DNA from: Bradyrhizobium sp. OK095
Lineage (GTDB): Bacteria > Pseudomonadota > Alphaproteobacteria > Rhizobiales > Xanthobacteraceae
Length of the DNA: 64,000 nucleotides
Assembly (NCBI RefSeq): GCF_900109945.1
Contig: NZ_FOBX01000006.1
Location: forward strand, 1 to 64,000
Direction: 5' to 3'
How positions within the stretch are numbered: the first letter of the stretch is position 1; the number at the start of each line of letters is the position of its first letter. This document shows positions 36,877 through 47,054 of the stretch, in pieces. The notes beneath the pieces are model-generated. The model made no database searches and was not told the DNA's origin. It saw only the letters and a program-made list of their open reading frames with translations. A program made the position numbers and the translations under genes.

Positions 36877-37700
36877 CAGCGCCACCAGACAAGCCGTTCC
36901 GCAAGAGCCGCAAACAGGCGATCGGCAACGAACGAAATCAACCCGAGCGCCGCGAGCCCGCCCATGACCTGGCCCGTTTGCAAATTCTGCTGTGCGATCT
37001 CGATCCTGTAGACGATGCCGGCGAAAGCGCCGGCCAGTTCGGCCGCGACAAGCGTGTAAAAGGAGATGCTGACGGCGGTGCGCAACCCGACCACGATGTA
37101 GGGAAGCGCGCCCAGCAGCACGATCTCCTGGAGCATCTGCCGCCGCGGCGTGCCGAGCATCAACGCCGCCCGGATCAGGCCGCGGTCGACCTTCTGCACG
37201 CCGATGTGGGTCGAAAGCCATACCGTGAAGAACACGCCCCATACGACGAGGAACAATTTTCCCGCCTCCGACAGGCCGAACCAGAGGATGACGATCGGCA
37301 CGAAGGCAATCGGCGGAATGGGCCGCAGGATATGGAAGAGCGGGGACAGCAAGCTCGAAATGACGGGGAATTGGCCGGTGAGAACACCGAGCAGGATGCC
37401 GAGCGCGCCGCCCATGATGAATCCGGTGGTGACGCGAAAGAGGCTGGCCAGCAGATCGCCAAAGAACTGTCCGCTTCGTATCCACTCGAGGACGGCCGTA
37501 GCAACCACCGTCGGCGGCGGAAACAGCACCATGTTGACGGCCCCGGAACGAGAGACCAGTTCCCAGAGGCAGACGAACAAGGGAAGCGACAGCGCCCCGA
37601 CCAGAATATTGACGCGGCGAAGACGAACCGAATCCGGCCGCCGCGCGCGACCATCGGTGCGGACGGCCATCGCTCGTCGTGCTGAAGTGGCTTCCTGCAT
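36876..37700 (-). CDS. NitT/TauT-type ABC transporter, permease
   Basis: This 274-residue membrane protein has about six hydrophobic helices and the cytoplasmic loop that contacts the ATPase (AALMLGTPRRQMLQEIVLLGALPYIVVGLR). It matches the SsuC/TauC/NrtB permease group. The start at ATG 37700 gives a short N-terminal tail before the first helix. It lies 14 bases after the binding-protein gene. Confidence 0.93.
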   Translation of the reverse strand: MQEATSARRAMAVRTDGRARRPDSVRLRRVNILVGALSLPLFVCLWELVSRSGAVNMVLFPPPTVVATAVLEWIRSGQFFGDLLASLFRVTTGFIMGGALGILLGVLTGQFPVISSLLSPLFHILRPIPPIAFVPIVILWFGLSEAGKLFLVVWGVFFTVWLSTHIGVQKVDRGLIRAALMLGTPRRQMLQEIVLLGALPYIVVGLRTAVSISFYTLVAAELAGAFAGIVYRIEIAQQNLQTGQVMGGLAALGLISFVADRLFAALAERLVWWR

Positions 37701-37714
37701 GGCCGTGCGGGCGT

Positions 37715-38716
37715 CTATTTCCACGAGAGGGTGACGCGTGCGGGATCGACCTTCTTCAGCGGCTCGGTGACGACGACCTTGCTGAAGTCGGGCATCGCCG
37801 CTCCCGGAGGATGGTTGCCGCTCTCGAGGCGCCATGCGGAGTGGGTCTTGAGAATCTCGATCAGCCGGTCGTCGAGACGCACCCGGTAAACATAGTCGGC
37901 CCAGATCGGGGCGAGTTCGTCCCGCTTCATGCCGACCGCGTCCGCCACCGCTGTGATCGCTTCATCCGGGTGTGCCTTCATCCAGACCTCGGCATCGATC
38001 AGTGCGGCGATGAACTTCTCGACCAGCGCCGGGTTGGCGTCCAGATAGGACCTCATGACCACGATATTGAACGTCTCGGAGTAGGTGCCTTTTGTATCGA
38101 CCTCAGCGACGGCTTCGCCCAGGGCCTTCTTCGCGTTGGCGACGTGGGGCTCCCAGGTGTCGAACGCGTCGATGCTTCCGGCTGCAAGTGCCGGCAGCAT
38201 CTCCTGCGGCCGCAGATTGACGAGGGTGACATCCTTGGGCGTCAATCCCGCCGACTTCAGCAAGGTCGCCGTGTAAACCTCGCTACCGGTGCCGGCCGTG
38301 AATGCGATTCGCTTGCCGCGAAGATCTGCCTTGGTCTTGACGCCTGCCTTGGCCGCGACGAGCGTCTTGAGATCGGAATATTCCATGCCGGCGATGAAGG
38401 CGATGGGCTGGTTGGCCATCGCCGAAGCGGTGACCGGGGCCTCCGCCGTCGTCGCGATGTCGGCACCGCCCCCGATCACCGTGTCCAGGCACTGCTTGCC
38501 GGAGGTGAAGTTCGAGACCGTGATGTCCAGTCCGTGCTTTTCGAAAATCCCCCTCGATTTGGCGACGATCGCAAGGCCGGAGATCGGTCCGAGATTTTGC
38601 GCCAGCCGGGCTTTGAGCAGTTCCGCGGCCGAGGCGCAGCCCGGAGCGAGCGCGAGGCAGCAAAGCGCGGCATAGCCGGCCATTGCCGCGATTGGGCGGA
38701 CGGAATTCCAGTGCAT
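37715..38716 (-). CDS. NitT/TauT-type ABC transporter, substrate-binding protein
   Basis: This 333-residue periplasmic binding protein has a signal peptide (MAGYAALCCLALAPGCASAA) followed by the SsuA/TauA/ThiY-like fold: VAKSRGIFEKHGLDITVSNFTSGKQCLDTVIGGGADIATTAEAP and SGIDAFDTWEPHVANAKK-type elements. GAGGGGAGA precedes ATG 38716. It is first in the operon binding protein-permease-ATPase-Crp/Fnr. The convergent allophanate-hydrolase-like amidase suggests a nitrogen compound as substrate, which is inference. Confidence 0.9.
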   Translation of the reverse strand: MHWNSVRPIAAMAGYAALCCLALAPGCASAAELLKARLAQNLGPISGLAIVAKSRGIFEKHGLDITVSNFTSGKQCLDTVIGGGADIATTAEAPVTASAMANQPIAFIAGMEYSDLKTLVAAKAGVKTKADLRGKRIAFTAGTGSEVYTATLLKSAGLTPKDVTLVNLRPQEMLPALAAGSIDAFDTWEPHVANAKKALGEAVAEVDTKGTYSETFNIVVMRSYLDANPALVEKFIAALIDAEVWMKAHPDEAITAVADAVGMKRDELAPIWADYVYRVRLDDRLIEILKTHSAWRLESGNHPPGAAMPDFSKVVVTEPLKKVDPARVTLSWK

Positions 38717-38958
38717 GACGATCTCCCCTCGCGCCGCGCCGGCGGCAACCCCGATGTGATCGCGGATACCGCCCCGAACGGTCCCGCAGCAGATCCCCGC
38801 GTCCTCCCCTGGGCGATCGCTTGAGGATCGTCCCACACTGGTATGCTCGCCCGGCGCTACGGTCCCGGGAAGCAATTAATCGACACGGCTTTCGGGGCGC
38901 CCGTGCCACCGCCGCGTGCTACATTGGTCGGGACGCCCCACGCTCACGGACCCCTCCC

Positions 38959-39663
38959 ATGAAATATGAGCTCTATTACTGGCCCGAGATCCAGGGCCGC
39001 GGCGAATATGTGCGGCTGGCGCTGGAGGAGGCGGGGGCGGCTTACGTCGACGTCGCGCGGGGGGCGCGCGGGACGGCTGCGATGATGAAGATGATGGACG
39101 CGAACGGCACGCCGCCCTTTGCGCCGCCGTTCCTGAAAGCCGGCAAGCTCGTGATCGGCCAGACCGCCAACATCCTGCTCTATATCGGCGCCCGCCATGG
39201 CCTCGCGCCGAAGACGGAAGCCGGAAAACTCTGGGTGCACCAGCTTCAGCTAACGATCACTGATTTCGTACTGGAGATTCACGACACTCATCACCCGCTC
39301 GGGCCTTCGCTCTACTATGAGGACCAGAAGCCAGTGGCGAAGAAGCGCACGGCCGATTTCTGGACGGAGCGCGTGCCGAAATATCTCGGTTATTTCGAGC
39401 AGCTCCTTGAGAACAAGGGCGGCGCCTATGTCACCGGCCGTAAGCTCACTTACGTCGATCTCTCGCTGTTCCAGATCGTCGACGGGCTGCGCTACGCCTT
39501 TCCCGGACGCATGAAGGCGTTCGAGGCAGACATACCCGGCCTCGTCGGCCTGCACGAGCGCATCGCCGCGCGGCCGAACATCAAGGCCTATCTGGCGAGC
39601 GAGCGCCGCATTCCCTTTAACGAGCAGGGCATCTTCCGCTGCTATCGCGAGCTGGATGGCTAA
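38959..39663 (+). CDS. Glutathione S-transferase
   Basis: This 234-residue protein has an N-terminal thioredoxin-like domain (MKYELYYWPEIQGRGEYVRLALEEAGAAYVDV; IGQTANILLYIGARHGL) and a C-terminal helical domain (KYLGYFEQLLENKGGAYVTGRKLTYVDLSLFQIVDGLRYAFP). It conjugates or binds glutathione. The Tyr residues near position 6-7 may serve as catalytic Tyr. ATG 38959 is the first start after the divergent transporter promoter region. Confidence 0.9.
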   Translation: MKYELYYWPEIQGRGEYVRLALEEAGAAYVDVARGARGTAAMMKMMDANGTPPFAPPFLKAGKLVIGQTANILLYIGARHGLAPKTEAGKLWVHQLQLTITDFVLEIHDTHHPLGPSLYYEDQKPVAKKRTADFWTERVPKYLGYFEQLLENKGGAYVTGRKLTYVDLSLFQIVDGLRYAFPGRMKAFEADIPGLVGLHERIAARPNIKAYLASERRIPFNEQGIFRCYRELDG

Positions 39664-40038
39664 AGCGTTTTCGAGCGACGTGGATACCGGTTCGCGTCAA
39701 GAAAACGCGTCAAAAAGGATTCTAGCCGGTCCGGAGGGAGGCTGGCGGCAGCCCCCGTTCCGGACCGGCCGTTTCGGGCGCGATCAGTCGCCCGAACGCG
39801 TCGTGGCTCCTGAGCGGCTGTGCGCGCTCCGGGCCAGATCGATCGTTTGAATCATCGGGGACGGGAGCGAACTCATGCTCATCGGGGCAGGGGGGCTTGC
39901 AGAACATCGTCGCGTCTCCCGTTGAATGGGTGCGGGTTCCCTCTAGCGGGGTTCGGTTGTGGCGACGTCAGTCGATCGGAGGAGAGAAAACGCTTTTCTG
40001 GAAAGCGTCGACATATTGCTGGAGAGCGTGATTTGCGC
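39664..40038. other. Gene-free region between GST and methyltransferase genes
   Basis: This 375-base stretch holds a palindromic repeat at 39665-39708 and no convincing gene. The open frames here are short, lack ribosome-binding sites and have low-information translations. The two flanking genes converge on it. Confidence 0.6.
39665..39708. repeat. Intergenic palindromic repeat, family C
   Basis: Arms GCGTTTTC (39665-39672) and GAAAACGC (39701-39708) flank GAGCGACGTGGATACCGG. The composition (AAAGCG...TTTTC) is shared with the element at 49312-49356, and similar sequences are common in Bradyrhizobium intergenic DNA. Confidence 0.7.
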
Positions 40039-40713
40039 TCACCACACGCCGGGCAGCAGGCGATAGCGCACGCGCGCTGCATAGTCGGCATAGCCCGGCA
40101 GGCCCTCGCGCAGCGTGCGCTCCTCGATTCCGATGCGGACTGCCAGCAACGCGACGAAGAGCGGCAGCATCGTCAGTCCCCACCACGCGCCCAGCAGCAG
40201 CGGCACGCCGGCGAAGAACAGCATCAGGCCGCTGTACATGGGATGGCGCACATGCGCGTAAGGCCCGGTCGAGATCACGCGTTGTGCGCGCTCGGCTTGC
40301 AGCTTCACCACTGGGGCCGCGAACGAGTTTTCGCGGAACACTGACATCGTGAACAGCGTGCAGAGCAGGAACAGCGCGAAGCCGAGCAGCTGCAAGGCGA
40401 GCGGCATGTCGGAGGCAAGGGCGCGCCGGTCGAGCCCCATCACGACCAGCCAGGCCAGCATCGCCGCGATGAACGCGGTGATGAAGGCCTTGTCGGCGGG
40501 CGGCTGGTCTTGCTGGATCACCGGACGCAGACGCTCGGCGAGCAGTGCCGGATCGAGCCGGTAGAGCCACCAGCCGCAGAGCGGGCCGAGCACGGCGGAG
40601 GTGATGAGGAACGCCCAGGCCGACGGCCAATGCAGCGTGCCGGCGGACGCGAACAACAGCGCGCCCATCCCGACGGTGAAGATCGTGTTCTGCAACAGCA
40701 GTCTGGCGATCAT
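40039..40713 (-). CDS. Isoprenylcysteine carboxyl methyltransferase (ICMT) family membrane protein
   Basis: This 224-residue membrane protein has five or so hydrophobic helices and the C-terminal ICMT/phospholipid-methyltransferase motif GPYAHVRHPMYSGLMLFFAGVPLLLG, then EERTLREGLPGYADYAARVRYRLLPGVW. Members methylate lipids or small molecules with S-adenosylmethionine; bacterial substrates are mostly unknown. Its stop lies after a gene-free region and it starts 80 bases from the LuxR gene's end. Confidence 0.87.
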   Translation of the reverse strand: MIARLLLQNTIFTVGMGALLFASAGTLHWPSAWAFLITSAVLGPLCGWWLYRLDPALLAERLRPVIQQDQPPADKAFITAFIAAMLAWLVVMGLDRRALASDMPLALQLLGFALFLLCTLFTMSVFRENSFAAPVVKLQAERAQRVISTGPYAHVRHPMYSGLMLFFAGVPLLLGAWWGLTMLPLFVALLAVRIGIEERTLREGLPGYADYAARVRYRLLPGVW

Positions 40714-40792
40714 GGTCGATCTCGCTCCATCCCGCGCCGACCAATCGATAGCATTTTTCCGGCAAACATGAGGCCGGCGCGACGGGCTGGCT

Positions 40793-41914
40793 TCAGATCC
40801 TGATCGGCGGTGTAAAGGCCGCGATGAGCCGAACCAGATCAGCCTGCCGTTTGGTTCCGGTCTTCATGAAAATTCTGGTGAGGTGAGTCTTGATCGTCGT
40901 TTCGGCGACGCCCATGCTTCTGGCGACGTCAGGAACCCCGCCGATCTCGACAATGGACAGGAAGACGCGCAACTCGGTCGGCGTCAGCTTGAAGAGCTTG
41001 CGGATGAGATCGGGCGCGACGATCGTATCGAGCGCCGCCTTGCTGATGAACAGGACGGCGCAGGCGTCATAGCTGTCCCCGAACATTTGCCGGCGCCCCG
41101 CGGTCAGCGGCAGGAGATGCCCGACATAGTACGAGCCGTCGCGCGCCGTCAGATGCAGCGAGATGCTTGCACTCGTCATCGCGCGGTCGCCGAGAACGGT
41201 GCCCGCCAGCGCCTGCCGCAACACGCGATCGGCATTCAGGTCGGGCGTCACGAGCCGGCCATGGACCGAGCGAAGCACGTCGGCCTCGTCCAGAATGTCT
41301 CGGGCGCTTTGATTGGCGTGGGTGATATGACCGTTGGCATCGAGCAGCAGGACGGCGGATCGCAGGGCGTCAAGCGTGCGGGCCGACGCCGTCTCCAATG
41401 TGGTCTGCTGCTGCAGCTTCTGTCTGACCAGCATGGCCCGTTGCATGTGCGGCGTGAGATGCGAGATCACCTGATACATCCTGCGATCGACAGGACCGCC
41501 GGCCTTCATGATCGAGAGGCGCGACACTCCCTCGGCAGACTTGTCGAGCAGGATATTGGCGGCGTCCTCGAGGCCTTGTGGCCGGGTCCATTCGTTGTAG
41601 AACGCGGTTGTCCGAAATTCGTCGACATCGATCCAGTCCCGGATCGTCTGGATCTGACCGACCGATGCGTGGAGCACGCTGCGCGACGGATCGAGTGGCT
41701 CGTAGGTTTCGATGTAGGATTTGATATAGGCGGGCTCCACGCCGACAGCATGCGAGATTACGGCGCTGCCGGCGGCTCCGATCCAGACCAGTCCGCCGCT
41801 CTGGCCGCCCGCGAGATCGACAATGCTGCCAAGCGTCGCGGTCCATCGGGAATCGTCGAGCGATGCATCGTAGATGTCCGCCACCAGCGAGAGCAGCTTG
41901 TCATTCAGTTCCAT
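40793..41914 (-). CDS. LuxR-family transcriptional regulator
   Basis: This 373-residue regulator has a C-terminal LuxR helix-turn-helix (FKLTPTELRVFLSIVEIGGVPDVARSMGVAETTIKTHLTRIFMKTGTKRQADLVRL). A PAS-like segment (SAVLLLDANGHITHANQSARDILD) lies at about residues 185-240, and the N-terminal part resembles the sensor region of uncharacterised alphaproteobacterial LuxR proteins. No autoinducer-binding domain is seen, so it is probably not a quorum-sensing receptor. ATG 41914 gives the conserved start MELNDKLLSLV. Confidence 0.87.
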   Translation of the reverse strand: MELNDKLLSLVADIYDASLDDSRWTATLGSIVDLAGGQSGGLVWIGAAGSAVISHAVGVEPAYIKSYIETYEPLDPSRSVLHASVGQIQTIRDWIDVDEFRTTAFYNEWTRPQGLEDAANILLDKSAEGVSRLSIMKAGGPVDRRMYQVISHLTPHMQRAMLVRQKLQQQTTLETASARTLDALRSAVLLLDANGHITHANQSARDILDEADVLRSVHGRLVTPDLNADRVLRQALAGTVLGDRAMTSASISLHLTARDGSYYVGHLLPLTAGRRQMFGDSYDACAVLFISKAALDTIVAPDLIRKLFKLTPTELRVFLSIVEIGGVPDVARSMGVAETTIKTHLTRIFMKTGTKRQADLVRLIAAFTPPIRI

Positions 41915-42222
41915 CGGGTGTCCCACAGACTCATGGATGGGCTCGTTCGGTCTCGCAGATGAGCACGTCGAATGCGGAGCTTTGATGAGCCGGATCACAC
42001 TTGATGCGACCGGGCAGATGCGCGCCCGGTTCAGCGCGGCATTTGCGGGCGCCGGGGAAGGCCGACGTGGTGCTGGTGGGTCGGGAAGGCTGAGCAGGGC
42101 AGGCGTGGCGAGGAACAGCCCCGGGCCAAGAGGATATTCATCCTGCTATCCGGCGAAGATGCGGCCGGACACGCGAAAAGCCCGATCGACCGGATCGGGC
42201 GTTTCGTCTTCGGTAAACCTGA
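41915..42222. other. Gene-free region between LuxR gene and small gene
   Basis: This 308-base region holds the hairpin terminator at 42176-42200 and no supported gene. A plus-strand open frame covering part of it has no ribosome-binding site or recognisable product. Confidence 0.55.
42176..42200 (-). terminator. Terminator after the small conserved gene
   Basis: Stem GCCCGATC (42180-42187) with GATCGGGC (42193-42200), 5-base loop, followed on the minus strand by TTTTC. It lies 23 bases after the stop of the 57-residue gene. Confidence 0.75.
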
Positions 42223-42396
42223 TCAGGCGAGCTGATCGATCCGCGTGCCCTGACCCGGCGGCAGCGGCGCGGGCGGCGTCGGCTTGTAGGTCGGGTCGCT
42301 GTCCTTGGTCTTGGTCTGGTCGTCCTGCTGCTTGGTCGTGTCGTAGCTCGGCACCACGATCGCGATCGGCGGCGGTGCTACGGTAGAAACACTCAT
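42223..42396 (-). CDS. Small conserved proline/threonine-rich protein
   Basis: This 57-residue product starts MSVSTVAPPPIAIVVPSYDT and is rich in Pro, Thr, Lys and Asp (TKQQDDQTKTKDSDPTYKPT). It has no membrane segment. GAGG precedes ATG 42396 and a terminator follows, which supports it as a real single-gene transcript. I do not recognise a function. Confidence 0.65.
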   Translation of the reverse strand: MSVSTVAPPPIAIVVPSYDTTKQQDDQTKTKDSDPTYKPTPPAPLPPGQGTRIDQLA

Positions 42397-42553
42397 CCAC
42401 AAATCCTCACACATGGAAACAATTGACCTTGCCCTGCGAGGGACGAAACTTCCGTCAAGGCAATCGTTAAAATGCGAGGGATTTGGTGTGGTGATGGGCG
42501 CTCTTTTTGCGCCTCATCCGCGCTGTGCCACGCAGACGACGAGACCTCTCCTT

Positions 42554-42640
42554 GTCATTGCGAGGAGCCCTTGCGACGAAGCAATCCAGACTGTTTCCGC
42601 GGAGGGATTCTGGATTGCTTCGCTGCGCTCGCAATGACGA
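42554..42640. repeat. Intergenic palindromic repeat, family A copy 3
   Basis: A complete copy: TGTCATTGCGAGGAGCCC at the left, the core CTGTTTCCGCGGAGGGATTC, and TCGCTGCGCTCGCAATGACGA at the right. Orientation is as at 13021-13122. It ends 20 bases before the stop of the convergent gene. Confidence 0.9.
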
Positions 42641-42660
42641 GGAGAGAGCGAGCGTCCCGC

Positions 42661-43134
42661 CTATTCGTCCTTGCCGCGCGTGATCACGATGGACGCGTCC
42701 GTCTTGGTGCGGGTGCATTCCATGTTGAGCCGCCGGTAGCGCATCGTGACCTTGTCACCGCGCAGCAGTCCCATGCGCTTCAGGCAGCGCGTCGCGCCCG
42801 TCGTGGTGTCGTCCTTGGTCACGGTGAAGACGATCGCCGCCATCGACCCGACCAGCGCAAAGAACTCCGGCGTCGGCTTGCGATCGCCCTTGGCATAGAG
42901 CTCGATGGAAAATTTGTCGCCGCGGCAGCCCACGGACAACTCCTTGGCTGCCGGGTGCGTCAGGTACACGATGTTGGCGGCGCGAAAGTTCACCTTGAGG
43001 CGGTCGACCTGGTTCGAAAGCTCCTTGGCGCTGTCGTCGCAGCGATCGGCGCGCGCGGGCGAGGCGAGGGTCACAAGGCCGGTGATGGCGGCGGCGACCA
43101 GAATCGCGCCGCGGACGTTCAGTTTGAAAATCAT
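42661..43134 (-). CDS. Exported protein of unknown function
   Basis: This 157-residue protein has a signal peptide ([23 protein letters not shown], cleaved before DRCDD) and four Cys in the mature part, at spacings that allow two disulfides (DRCDD, VGCRG, TRCLK, MECTR). No known domain is recognised. It is probably periplasmic. ATG 43134 is chosen because the long upstream frame is the antisense of the fumarase promoter region. Confidence 0.78.
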   Translation of the reverse strand: MIFKLNVRGAILVAAAITGLVTLASPARADRCDDSAKELSNQVDRLKVNFRAANIVYLTHPAAKELSVGCRGDKFSIELYAKGDRKPTPEFFALVGSMAAIVFTVTKDDTTTGATRCLKRMGLLRGDKVTMRYRRLNMECTRTKTDASIVITRGKDE

Positions 43135-43381
43135 GATGAAAAGCCCCTTAGGGCGCGCATTCAAGCGTCGTCGCGTGCGAAGCGCAAGGGGTGCACCCAG
43201 GTCATCCCGGGCATCGTCATGGGCGGGTGGCTCCGCTGATAGCGGTCGCAAATGGGCCGCCAAGCCGCCGAATCGGGATGCCCCGGCCGCGCCGGAACGC
43301 CTTCCCTTTACGGCAAAAAAGCTTAGAACGCTTCTATGCTTAGAGGCCCGCGAGGGCTCCAAAACCCCGAGATTCGCCCCC

Positions 43382-45052
<1,671 letters not shown>

Positions 45053-45060
45053 CTCTTCAC

Positions 45061-45084
45061 CTCGCCCCGCAAGAGCGGGGCGAG
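45061..45084. repeat. GC-rich hairpin between convergent genes
   Basis: A perfect 10-bp stem CTCGCCCCGC (45061-45070) with GCGGGGCGAG (45075-45084) and loop AAGA. There is no T-run, so it may act as a bidirectional transcript end or be one of the short palindromes common in this genus. Confidence 0.65.
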
Positions 45085-45092
45085 GGAGAAGA

Positions 45093-45389
45093 TCAGGCCT
45101 TCTTGCCCGTGAACGGAAAACTGCCCATCGGGCCGATGCCCATCTCGCCGCTGATGCTGTCGCCGGAGACGGTGCCGACGAACTCGAGCGTCAACGGCAT
45201 CGGATTGGTGATCGAGACTTTCCAGTTCACGGCATCACCGCTGATGGTGCCGTCGAAGATCTCGGCGGAATTGCCTTCGGCGCCCTGCGTGCCGGTCAGC
45301 GTACCGCCGGAGCTCAAGAGGGTCAGCGTCGCCTGGCGCTCGCCCATCGGCGTCGTCATGGTCAGATTCCAGTTGCCGTCTACGGACAT
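45093..45389 (-). CDS. Small conserved protein of unknown function
   Basis: This 98-residue protein is mainly beta-strand in pattern (GNWNLTMTTPMGERQATLTLLSSGGTLTGTQG, NWKVSITNPMPLTLEFVGTVSGDSISGEM). It has no signal peptide or catalytic motif that I recognise. It looks like a small beta-barrel or lipocalin-like fold. Its stop faces the fumarase stop across a hairpin. Confidence 0.75.
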   Translation of the reverse strand: MSVDGNWNLTMTTPMGERQATLTLLSSGGTLTGTQGAEGNSAEIFDGTISGDAVNWKVSITNPMPLTLEFVGTVSGDSISGEMGIGPMGSFPFTGKKA

Positions 45390-45497
45390 TTCCGTCTCCC
45401 GAACAAATCCCGGCGGGCTACGACGATCCGCAGCCAGTCCTGCGCCGAAGCCTATAGCGCAACTCGCAGCAGCTGACTAACGCCGCGTGAGCGGCAA

Positions 45498-46052
45498 TCA
45501 GGCGCGGGCGGCGGCGCGCCGGCGGCTGGTGACGATGAGCCTAAGGACGACGTATTGGACGGCAAAGGCCAAAATCTTGGCGCCGCCGGCGACCACCGAA
45601 ATGTAGAACGCCCACAGCTTCAGATCGCCGGTGGAAGCGACCGCGATCGTGCCGGCGCCGAGGACGAACATCAGTGCGGCCCAGGCATAGCCCGCGGCCG
45701 TCACATATTCCGGAACGGTCTCGACCACGATGGGCGGCATGTAGCGCAGCATCCAGCCGCGCTTGAGCATGATGACGCCGATCGCGAAATGCGCGATCGA
45801 GGGCTTTGCCATCATGAAGCGAGGATCGTTGGTGAGGAGCGTGACCGTGCCGAGCACGATGACGAGCGCGAGGCTCGCATAAGTCATGAAGCCGAGCTCA
45901 CGCCCCTTGACGCGGGCATAGATCACCTGCGCGATCGCGCCGGCAATCGCCACCGACGTTGCGAGGATAACGTTGTCGGTGACGAGATAAATCACCAGGA
46001 AGATGATGGCGGAGAGGAAGTCGGAGGCGAGGCGGGCGAATACGTCCTTCAT
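45498..46052 (-). CDS. IspZ/YciB-like membrane protein
   Basis: This 184-residue membrane protein has about five helices and the septation protein A (IspZ/YciB) pattern (DFLSAIIFLVIYLVTDNVILATSVAIAGAIAQVIYARVKGREL; PSIAHFAIGVIMLKRGWMLRY). YciB affects cell envelope and division in enterobacteria, but this is a divergent member. ATG 46052 has AGGGA at good distance; ATG 46070 or 46067 would overlap the stop of the upstream gene. It is second in a two-gene unit whose promoter carries TetR-type operators. Confidence 0.82.
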   Translation of the reverse strand: MKDVFARLASDFLSAIIFLVIYLVTDNVILATSVAIAGAIAQVIYARVKGRELGFMTYASLALVIVLGTVTLLTNDPRFMMAKPSIAHFAIGVIMLKRGWMLRYMPPIVVETVPEYVTAAGYAWAALMFVLGAGTIAVASTGDLKLWAFYISVVAGGAKILAFAVQYVVLRLIVTSRRRAAARA

Positions 46053-46066
46053 CGTCTGTCCCTGCA

Positions 46067-46642
46067 TCATCGGGTGGTCGGCAGCGCGCTAGCCGGCGCA
46101 CCGTACTTGATCTGGCGATATTCGGGATACCACTTTGTGAAGTAGATCGCGCTGTTGCGCGCCGCGAAAGCGACCGCGAGGCTCGACCACACCGGCAGGC
46201 CGGGGAAGTAGATCAGCACGATGTTTGCTGCCATCATCAACAGCGCGGCCGCGGTCCATGCGCCCGTGATGATGTAGTTGGCGGTGAGGAAGCCGGGCAT
46301 CGCTGCGGTCTCGGCCGGAACCGCTTCGACCGCATATTGCAACGTGAAGGGACGGCGGACCAGCATCGAGCCGAGCGAGATCACGAAGATGCCGATATCG
46401 ACCGACAGCTTGACGGCGAGCGTGCCGAGCTTCGGATCAATCAGCACGAGGGTGAGGCCGATTGCAGCGAACAGGATCGCCGAGCCCACGGCCAGGATCT
46501 TCGCCGAGCGGCCGCGCGCGACGTCGATCGCGACGGTGGCGAGGCAGATCGCGGAGGCCGCGAACACGCTTGAAGTGGCCGACGTCACCAGCATCAGGAA
46601 GGTGTAAGCGCCGTAGGGCGCGAGGATCAGGAAAATCGCCAT
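46067..46642 (-). CDS. Multi-pass membrane protein, partner of IspZ-like protein
   Basis: This 191-residue protein has five or six hydrophobic segments (FLMLVTSATSSVFAASAICLATVAI; ILAVGSAILFAAIGLTLVLI; YIITGAWTAAALLMMAANIVLIYF). Its size, the FAARNSAIYFTKWYPEYR motif and its neighbour suggest it is a distant relative of the IspZ-like protein. Function is unknown. It starts 21 bases downstream of operator O1, with GAGG upstream of ATG 46642. It is repressed or sensed through the same operators as the carotenoid oxygenase (inference). Confidence 0.78.
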   Translation of the reverse strand: MAIFLILAPYGAYTFLMLVTSATSSVFAASAICLATVAIDVARGRSAKILAVGSAILFAAIGLTLVLIDPKLGTLAVKLSVDIGIFVISLGSMLVRRPFTLQYAVEAVPAETAAMPGFLTANYIITGAWTAAALLMMAANIVLIYFPGLPVWSSLAVAFAARNSAIYFTKWYPEYRQIKYGAPASALPTTR

Positions 46643-46662
46643 GGGCTGCCTCGGTCATGCCA

Positions 46663-46681
46663 ATCTTTACGATGTAAAGAT
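46663..46681. promoter_or_regulatory. TetR-type operator O1 of the membrane-protein operon
   Basis: ATCTTTACGATGTAAAGAT is a 19-base palindrome (8-bp half-sites around GAT). It overlaps the -10 element and likely transcription start of the minus-strand promoter, a position suited to repression. It is the reverse complement of the palindrome at 48471-48489. Confidence 0.82.
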
Positions 46682-46709
46682 AAATAGTTCAGGGCCGGTA
46701 CCGGGTCAA
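46681..46709 (-). promoter_or_regulatory. Promoter of the IspZ-like operon
   Basis: On the minus strand, TTGACC (-35, 46709-46704), a 17-base spacer and TATTTA (-10, 46686-46681). The layout is the same as at the carotenoid oxygenase promoter. Confidence 0.68.
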
Positions 46710-46714
46710 GCGAA

Positions 46715-46733
46715 ATCTTTACAGTGTCAAAAT
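46715..46733. promoter_or_regulatory. Second, imperfect TetR-type operator O2
   Basis: ATCTTTACAGTGTCAAAAT keeps the left half-site ATCTTTAC and a degenerate right half. It lies 52 bases from O1, about five helical turns, upstream of the -35. The matching site at the other promoter is 48524-48542. Confidence 0.6.
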
Positions 46734-46982
46734 GACGTAGGTAACTTCTAAAAACTGAGTTGCTGCAATGGCTTGATCGAGTGCCTCGTCGGCGAATTCC
46801 GCCCAGGGCAGGCGCGACAGGACCGGTAGCGTGCAGGCGATCAGGAGACCCATGGCGAGCAGGATGCCGCCATTGAAGATCGCAGGGCTGCTTCGCCGCA
46901 GCCGGATCGTCTGGCGTGCGAGCGCGGCGCAGGCCAAGACCAGGACGGCGAGGCAGTCCGCGGTGATGGAGGGCATGTGCAT
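46719..46982 (-). CDS. Possible small membrane protein
   Basis: This 87-residue open frame begins MHMPSITADCLAVLVLACAALA and has two hydrophobic segments (DCLAVLVLACAALA, FNGGILLAMGLLIACTLPVL). It lies between the carotenoid oxygenase stop and the promoter of the next operon; its last codons overlap operator O2, which is unusual. It may be the last gene of the carotenoid oxygenase transcript. Confidence is limited because it has no recognised family and no clear ribosome-binding site. Confidence 0.45.
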   Translation of the reverse strand: MHMPSITADCLAVLVLACAALARQTIRLRRSSPAIFNGGILLAMGLLIACTLPVLSRLPWAEFADEALDQAIAATQFLEVTYVILTL

Positions 46983-47004
46983 GAGGGACTCCTCTTTCTG
47001 CGCT

Positions 47005-47045
47005 GTCATTCCGGGACTCGCTATTTCGTCGCGACCCGGAATGAC
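47005..47045. repeat. Short palindromic repeat
   Basis: Perfect 11-bp arms GTCATTCCGGG (47005-47015) and CCCGGAATGAC (47035-47045). It lies 9 bases after the carotenoid oxygenase stop and may end that transcript. The arms resemble the GTCATTGCGAG ends of family A. Confidence 0.75.
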
Positions 47046-47054
47046 GAGGGAGAG

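Noticed and set aside
39656..39850. Short plus-strand open frame after the GST gene
   Set aside because: It lies mostly within a palindromic repeat and its translation is low-information with no ribosome-binding site.
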